Positions 6,319-10,168 of a DNA stretch of 10,168 nt are shown here, piece after piece. Origin of the DNA: Phycisphaerales bacterium (GTDB lineage: Bacteria; Planctomycetota; Phycisphaerae; Sedimentisphaerales; Anaerobacaceae); contig DQCG01000083.1 of assembly GCA_003533825.1 (NCBI GenBank), positions 1-10,168 on the forward strand, given 5' to 3'. Under the pieces are notes generated by a model. That model was not told the origin of the DNA. It was given only the letters and a program-made list of their open reading frames with translations, and made no database searches. A program made the translations under genes and the position numbers. Numbering within the stretch: the stretch's first letter is position 1; each line of letters opens with the position of its first letter.

Positions 6319-6334
6319 TCAATAATCAATTTCC

Positions 6335-7720
6335 TCAGGTCAGGCCCAATCGTTCGGCTTCTGCGTAAAGGCCGTATTGCTTCATCTTTTTGAATAGAGT
6401 TGTGCGGTTTATATCAAGCGCTTTGGCGCTTGCCTGCCTGTTCCAGTGATTGACTTGCAGTGCCTGCCGGATAATATCTTTCTCCGGCCCGGCCAGTGCT
6501 TCTTTGAGACTCATTTTTTTGTACTCTGTTGACTGCCGGCCCTGCTCGGCTTTGATCGAGTCCGGCAGATCCTCCGGGCCGACGAATTTGCTCTTACTCA
6601 GTAAAGCCGCCCGCTCAATAACGTTCTCCAGCTCACGAACGTTGCCGGGCCAGGAATAACGCTCCAAATATTCCATCGCCTCATCGGTGATACCGAGCTT
6701 ATCCCTGTTGTGCTGCGCCGAGTATATCCGCAGAAAATGCTCCGCCAGCAGCCGAACATCTCCGACCCTCTCGCACAACGGCGGCAGCTCTATCGTGACA
6801 ACATTGATCCGGTAATACAAATCTTCACGGAATCTGCCTTGCCGGACTTCCTCCGCGAGGTTCCGGTTCGAGGCAAGGATAATGCGCGTGTCCACGGTTA
6901 TGGTCCGGTTGCTGCCGACCGGCTCGAACTGCCTATCCTCCAAAACACGCAGCAGCTTGGTCTGAAGGGCCGGCGAGGCGTTGGCTATTTCGTCGAGAAA
7001 GACGGTACCGCCGTCGGCAGCCAGGAATTTGCCTTCCTTATTATTCACGGCACCGGTGAAGGAGCCTCTTACATGACCGAACAGCTCACTTTCAAGCAGC
7101 GCCTCCGGAAGCGCTCCGCAGCTCACCTCGACAAACGGCTTATCGCGCCGGCTCGATTGATGATGAATCGCTCTGGCCAGCATACTCTTGCCGGTGCCGG
7201 ACGGCCCGGCCATGAGGATTGTGGTCTTGCTGTCGGCGACGGCCTCGACAAGGTCGAAAATCTTCGCCATCTTATAGTTGTGGCTTATGATGTTCTCAAG
7301 TCGGCGCTTTCGCTCAAGCTGGAATCGCAGATTCTCGTTTTCACTAATTATCGACTGCTGCTTGAACGCTCTTTCGACGGCCATCCGCAATTCGTCGTCA
7401 ATGACCGGTTTCGTCAGGTAATCGTAAGCGCCGCTCTTAATGGCCTTTACGGCGCTGTCGATGGTACCATAGCCCGTGATTACAATGACGACGGTCTGGG
7501 GATAGTGTCTCTTAATAAAAGTTAATAATTCGAGACCATCTCCGTCCGGAAGGTTGACGTCTGTCAGGACAAGACTATAGCTTTCTTCTTCCAGCTTGGC
7601 CCGGGCGCTCTTTATCGTTTCAGCGCCGCTGGTCTGGAATCCTTCGAGCGATAGAAACTCGCACAGCGAATCAAGGATAATTTTGTCGTCATCGATAACA
7701 AGAATCTTTTTCTTTCTCAT
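6335..7720 (-). CDS. Sigma54-dependent NtrC-family response regulator
   Basis: A 461-residue cytoplasmic transcription activator with three domains in order. The receiver (residues 5-120) has phospho-acceptor Asp54 in LTDVNLPDGDG, acidic pocket Asp10/Asp11, Thr82 and Lys104. The AAA+ sigma54-interaction domain (about 144-370) has Walker A GPSGTGKS (172-179), GSFTGA (219-224) and Walker B GGTVFLDE (237-244). The C-terminus is a Fis-type HTH (HWNRQASAKALDINRTTLFKKMKQYG). The sigma54-contacting loop is normally GAFTGA; the Ala-to-Ser change is a tolerated-looking variant. ATG 7720 is chosen, with GGGA just upstream; a TTG at 7732 would add four residues. It lies 39 nt behind the sensor kinase gene and is surely its partner. 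It should be phosphorylated at Asp54 and then drive sigma54 promoters; none was identified in this window. Confidence 0.98.
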   Translation of the reverse strand: MRKKKILVIDDDKIILDSLCEFLSLEGFQTSGAETIKSARAKLEEESYSLVLTDVNLPDGDGLELLTFIKRHYPQTVVIVITGYGTIDSAVKAIKSGAYDYLTKPVIDDELRMAVERAFKQQSIISENENLRFQLERKRRLENIISHNYKMAKIFDLVEAVADSKTTILMAGPSGTGKSMLARAIHHQSSRRDKPFVEVSCGALPEALLESELFGHVRGSFTGAVNNKEGKFLAADGGTVFLDEIANASPALQTKLLRVLEDRQFEPVGSNRTITVDTRIILASNRNLAEEVRQGRFREDLYYRINVVTIELPPLCERVGDVRLLAEHFLRIYSAQHNRDKLGITDEAMEYLERYSWPGNVRELENVIERAALLSKSKFVGPEDLPDSIKAEQGRQSTEYKKMSLKEALAGPEKDIIRQALQVNHWNRQASAKALDINRTTLFKKMKQYGLYAEAERLGLT

Positions 7721-7759
7721 AGAGCTTCCCAACCGATTTTTATGAATTCTAATGACGCC

Positions 7760-8893
7760 TTAGCCGGCCACCGGCAAATGCACAGTGAAAATGCTGCCGC
7801 CATTGGGAGCATTCATGGCCGTGATTCGACCGTGATAGCTTTCGACGATGTCCCGGCATATCGCGAGGCCCAATCCGGTGCCTTTGCCGCCTTCTTTTGT
7901 CGTGAAGAACGGCTCGAAAATTGCTTCCGTGCCGACCGGCGGCAATCCTGCTCCCGTGTCAATAAGCTCAACCACAATACCGTCATCCGCTGCCGGCCGT
8001 GTTGTGATTCGCAGCTCGCCGCCGTTCGGCATCGCATCCAGGGCGTTCTTTGTCAGGTTACAGAAAACCTGAAACAGATTACCGCTCCTGACCTGGGGCA
8101 TCCCGAAGGTGTAATTTCGTACTATCTGAATATTTGACGCTTCCGCTCTCGATTCCATCGTCTTGACGGCATCTTCGATGATCTGCTCGACCTTGACATA
8201 CTCCAGGGGCGTGTAAGTGCTGCGGGAGAATTCCAGAAGCTCGCTGACGATTTGAACCATTCTCATCAGCCCCTGCCGGCACTGGGTGAGGTACTCCTTC
8301 GGTTTTGCAAGATCCTCCTGCTCGATAATCCTCATCGCAAGATTGATGTACCGCAGGATTCCATCCAGCGGATTATTCAATTCATGGGCGACCTTGGATG
8401 CATGCTTGCCGACGGCGGCCAGCCTTTCGGCGTTCGCCAGCTTTCTTTGTACGTTGACCCTCTCGGTGACATCCTCGACGATGATGGTCCCGCCGAGATT
8501 TTTTGCAGTTTCGGCTTCTTCCAGAGGCATACACACAATTCGAAGCAGTCTTGTTTTGCCGTCCGATGTATAGCTCACATCTTCAAACCTGCACGGTTTT
8601 CTCGCCGAAACAACCGACTTCAATTGTTCGGTCCAGCCCAGCCATATCTTGTCATCTGTGCCTTTTGCCAGGGATTTGTCGATATAGTCACCCGGTTCGA
8701 TAAGGTTTGCAGCAGGAGCATTGGCCCCGAGAATCTTCAAATCCGGATCGAAGGCGATAATTCCTATCGGCAATGACTGGAGGATGGACTTGCCGAGCAG
8801 CCCAAATCCTGAGCGGGCAGATGCGGAATTCCCCTTGAGCGAATCGCCGTGTTTGTCCGACTTCTTTGACTGTCGTTCTGCATTCTCTGGCAT
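7760..8893 (-). CDS. Soluble PAS-domain sensor histidine kinase (NtrB-like)
   Basis: A 377-residue kinase with no membrane segment, so it senses a cytoplasmic signal. A short charged N-terminus leads to a PAS domain (about 35-145, SLPIGIIAFDPDLKILGANAP to GGTIIVEDVTER). HisKA follows, with phospho-acceptor His170 in VAHELNNPLDGIL. The ATPase domain has N box NLTKNALDA (279-287), G1 DTGAGL (312-317), F box FEPFFTTK (326-333) and G2 GKGTGLGLAI (336-345). All catalytic motifs are intact. It precedes the NtrC-type regulator in one operon. ATG 8893 is preferred over an upstream in-frame TTG (8944) because a strong promoter (8901-8929) lies between them and no Shine-Dalgarno precedes either. The mRNA would begin at the A of this ATG, so translation is probably leaderless. 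The stimulus is not evident. Confidence 0.97.
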   Translation of the reverse strand: MPENAERQSKKSDKHGDSLKGNSASARSGFGLLGKSILQSLPIGIIAFDPDLKILGANAPAANLIEPGDYIDKSLAKGTDDKIWLGWTEQLKSVVSARKPCRFEDVSYTSDGKTRLLRIVCMPLEEAETAKNLGGTIIVEDVTERVNVQRKLANAERLAAVGKHASKVAHELNNPLDGILRYINLAMRIIEQEDLAKPKEYLTQCRQGLMRMVQIVSELLEFSRSTYTPLEYVKVEQIIEDAVKTMESRAEASNIQIVRNYTFGMPQVRSGNLFQVFCNLTKNALDAMPNGGELRITTRPAADDGIVVELIDTGAGLPPVGTEAIFEPFFTTKEGGKGTGLGLAICRDIVESYHGRITAMNAPNGGSIFTVHLPVAG

Positions 8894-8900
8894 AGTTGCG

Positions 8901-8929
8901 ATAATAAGACCAGTTTTATATATTGTCAA
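8901..8929 (-). promoter_or_regulatory. Promoter of the kinase/regulator operon (leaderless start)
   Basis: On the minus strand: TTGACA (8929-8924, perfect), a 17-nt spacer, TATTAT (8906-8901, 5/6). Seven nucleotides then separate the -10 box from the A of ATG at 8893, the usual distance to +1. The start of transcription therefore coincides with, or lies within a base or two of, the start codon. Confidence 0.65.
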
Positions 8930-9142
8930 GAACGGGTGTTGCAAAAAAACAACGCTCCCGTTCTCTTTTTCGGACTGAAGGAGCTATGTGTTTAGCGGGA
9001 AACGTAACGTTCTATAAAATAAGTAGCTGAGGATGGTTATTCATTGATAAAATGTAATAATCCGCACTTAAATCAGCATTTTAACGTTTCTATTTGTCAA
9101 CACGACAATAACTGTCCTTGCGAAAGTTATCGACACCGGCTA

Positions 9143-9148
9143 TATAAT
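9143..9148 (+). promoter_or_regulatory. Possible -10 element of the PilZ gene
   Basis: A perfect TATAAT with only a weak -35 partner: TTGCGA at 9118-9123, 19 nt away. Upstream lies a small palindrome TTGTC-AACAC-GACAA (9094-9108) that might be an operator. The call rests mainly on the -10 box and its position in the divergent intergenic region. Confidence 0.35.
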
Positions 9149-9292
9149 TATGTCTAAATTCCTGCTCAATAAGCACTTAGAAAAGTTAAAATGGGTTATT
9201 TACCTACACTGTGTTTTGGAACGAATTTTGTTACTATTACTATTGCCCGATTTTCAAGGGCAAGGAATGGACACAATTATGCAAGGATGCAC

Positions 9293-9619
9293 ATGATGGA
9301 TCGACCGGAAAAACGCAGGCATCGGCGATTGGGGGCACAGTATAATATTTCATGCCGGAAAGTTGGCTCAACCGCACACACATCTTACGCCGGTCATACA
9401 GTAAATGTTAGCCCCGGCGGTTTGTATTTTCAGACCGAGACCGAAACATTCATACCGGGTAACCTTTTAACAGTGGAGTTGTCAATACCCCCAACATCAG
9501 GGCTGCTCGAATTCGGCGGCAAGATTGCGGGATTCGCGAAGGTCTTAAGAACCGATTCAGCTTCCGGCAAATACGGCGTAGCTCTGCAATTCTGCCGTCC
9601 GCCCAAGCTTAGTATATAA
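9293..9619 (+). CDS. PilZ-domain protein (putative c-di-GMP receptor)
   Basis: A 108-residue single-domain PilZ protein. Both ligand motifs are present: RxxxR within KRRHRR (Arg8 and Arg12 from the chosen start) and NVSPGG (38-43), matching (D/N)xSxxG. It is therefore likely to bind cyclic di-GMP and act by protein contact; the partner is unknown. The frame is open back to ATG 9191, which would add 34 residues of unremarkable sequence. I prefer ATG 9293 because AAGG (9283-9286) is 6 nt upstream and the PilZ domain begins directly after it; ATG 9287 and 9296 are also possible. If so, the promoter near 9143 gives a leader of about 138 nt containing a TTGCCC/GGGCAA hairpin (9243-9263). The stop codon is only 3 bp from the convergent dapF stop. 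Confidence 0.9.
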   Translation: MMDRPEKRRHRRLGAQYNISCRKVGSTAHTSYAGHTVNVSPGGLYFQTETETFIPGNLLTVELSIPPTSGLLEFGGKIAGFAKVLRTDSASGKYGVALQFCRPPKLSI

Positions 9620-9622
9620 GAC

Positions 9623-10168
9623 TCATTTTTCCGGCCAGATACCCTCGAATACTTCTTCGGCCGGGCCGGTCATATAAACGCAATTATCTTCTTCGCACCA
9701 GTGCAGATTAAGGTCGCCGCCGGGCAAATGTCCGGTGCATATTCGCCCCTGGCGTCCATTCAGCGCAGATGCCACACAGACAGCACAAGCGCCGGTGCCG
9801 CAAGCCATGGTAATTCCGCTGCCTCTTTCCCAGGTCCGCATCGTAAATTCCGCCGGATTGTCAATCTGGACAAAATGGACGTTGATTCGATTCGGAAAAA
9901 GGCTGTGGTTTTCGATAGCCGGCCCGAGTTTCGTAAGCTCAATCGACCGCACATCGTCACAGAAAAATACGGCGTGCGGATTCCCCATCGATACGCAGGT
10001 CATCGACAATTCCTGTCCAAGCACGTCAATCGGCTGCGCGACAATTTTTTCGCCGGCCATATCCACCGGGATATCCTGCGGCGGCAAAATCGGCTGGCCC
10101 ATATTGACGCATACCTTCCGGACCTTATCAGTATCGTCGATGACAAGGCCAACGGTCAAAATCCCGTT
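9623..10168 (-). CDS. dapF: Diaminopimelate epimerase, C-terminal part (runs off the window)
   Basis: 181 codons of the 3' end are present; the 5' part lies beyond the right edge, and the reading frame is open to the last base. DapF interconverts LL- and meso-diaminopimelate, the last step before meso-DAP enters lysine and peptidoglycan synthesis in the cytoplasm. Recognition rests on CVSMGNPHAVFF, PNRINVHFVQI, MRTWERGSGITMACGTGACA and the closing YMTGPAEEVFEG. The Cys of ACGTGA is one of the two catalytic cysteines; the other (in the family's NCGNG motif) would be in the missing N-terminal half. The visible part shows no damage. Its 3' end faces the PilZ gene with a 3-bp gap, so the two transcripts must overlap or share a terminator. 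Confidence 0.98.
   Translation of the reverse strand, partial: NGILTVGLVIDDTDKVRKVCVNMGQPILPPQDIPVDMAGEKIVAQPIDVLGQELSMTCVSMGNPHAVFFCDDVRSIELTKLGPAIENHSLFPNRINVHFVQIDNPAEFTMRTWERGSGITMACGTGACAVCVASALNGRQGRICTGHLPGGDLNLHWCEEDNCVYMTGPAEEVFEGIWPEK

Larger units (their letters stand above)
6012..6334. other. Convergent intergenic region
   Basis: This gap lies between the 3' ends of the acyltransferase (+) and the response regulator (-). It holds a T7 run at 6086-6092 preceded by a loose GTCAC/GTGAC pair (6051-6055 and 6079-6083), possibly terminating the + strand gene. It also holds an orphan promoter (6166-6193), a stable hairpin (6216-6262) and a second small hairpin (6293-6311, GTCAC/GTGAC foot). 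The last of these, read on the minus strand, follows the response-regulator stop and may help end that transcript. No coding sequence is apparent. Confidence 0.5.

Noticed and set aside
6710..7525. 271-codon + strand open frame inside the response-regulator region
   Set aside because: The opposite strand encodes an intact sigma54 activator with all its motifs; this frame has none.
8252..8776. 174-codon + strand open frame inside the kinase region
   Set aside because: Antisense shadow of the PAS and HisKA coding sequence; no domain or ribosome site.
9243..9290. Possible cyclic di-GMP riboswitch upstream of the PilZ gene
   Set aside because: The GGGCAA hairpin was tempting given the PilZ gene, but I cannot find the conserved GEMM core or a second stem.

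Overview
The window most resembles the chromosome of an environmental bacterium with mixed base composition. Planctomycetota (Phycisphaerae/Sedimentisphaerales-like) is my best guess. That is inference from the gene mix (SUMF1-fold secreted protein, DUF5009-type membrane acetyltransferase, NtrC-type two-component pair, PilZ protein) and from intergenic 'junk' repeats of a kind I associate with that group; no rRNA or other marker settles it.

Layout. 1-220 is an AT-rich leader, followed by a secreted formylglycine-generating-enzyme-fold protein (221-1210). After a gene-free stretch comes the accessory part, about 1520-3918. It holds a strong sigma70-type promoter overlapped by two tandem 21-bp palindromic operators, then an XRE-family repressor, a DUF2188 protein and an ImmA/IrrE zinc metallopeptidase, all on the + strand. 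Beyond a second promoter lies an unrecognised membrane-anchored protein. A TfoX N-terminal-domain gene (4020-4364) follows; its stop codon lies inside a REPIN-like double palindrome (4351-4427). Next is about 440 bp of repeat-rich, apparently non-coding DNA, then a multi-pass DUF5009/HGSNAT-like acyltransferase (4872-6011).

The convergent gap 6012-6334 contains a near-consensus promoter with no coding sequence behind it. It reads into a hairpin with a pyrimidine-rich, anti-Shine-Dalgarno-like loop, which makes it a small-RNA candidate. On the minus strand, a soluble PAS-HisKA-HATPase sensor kinase (8893-7760) and a sigma54-dependent NtrC-family response regulator (7720-6335) form a two-gene operon. 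Its promoter is placed so that the kinase mRNA would begin at the A of the start codon (leaderless). A PilZ protein (+ strand) then converges, with a 3-bp gap, on the 3' part of dapF (minus strand), which runs off the right edge.

How the parts may work together. The XRE/DUF2188/ImmA trio looks like an autoregulated switch in which the metallopeptidase relieves repression, as in ImmR/ImmA-type mobile-element or stress circuits; the neighbouring membrane protein is a possible output. The kinase/regulator pair is self-contained, and its target sigma54 promoters are not visible here. The remaining genes are independent housekeeping or cell-envelope functions.
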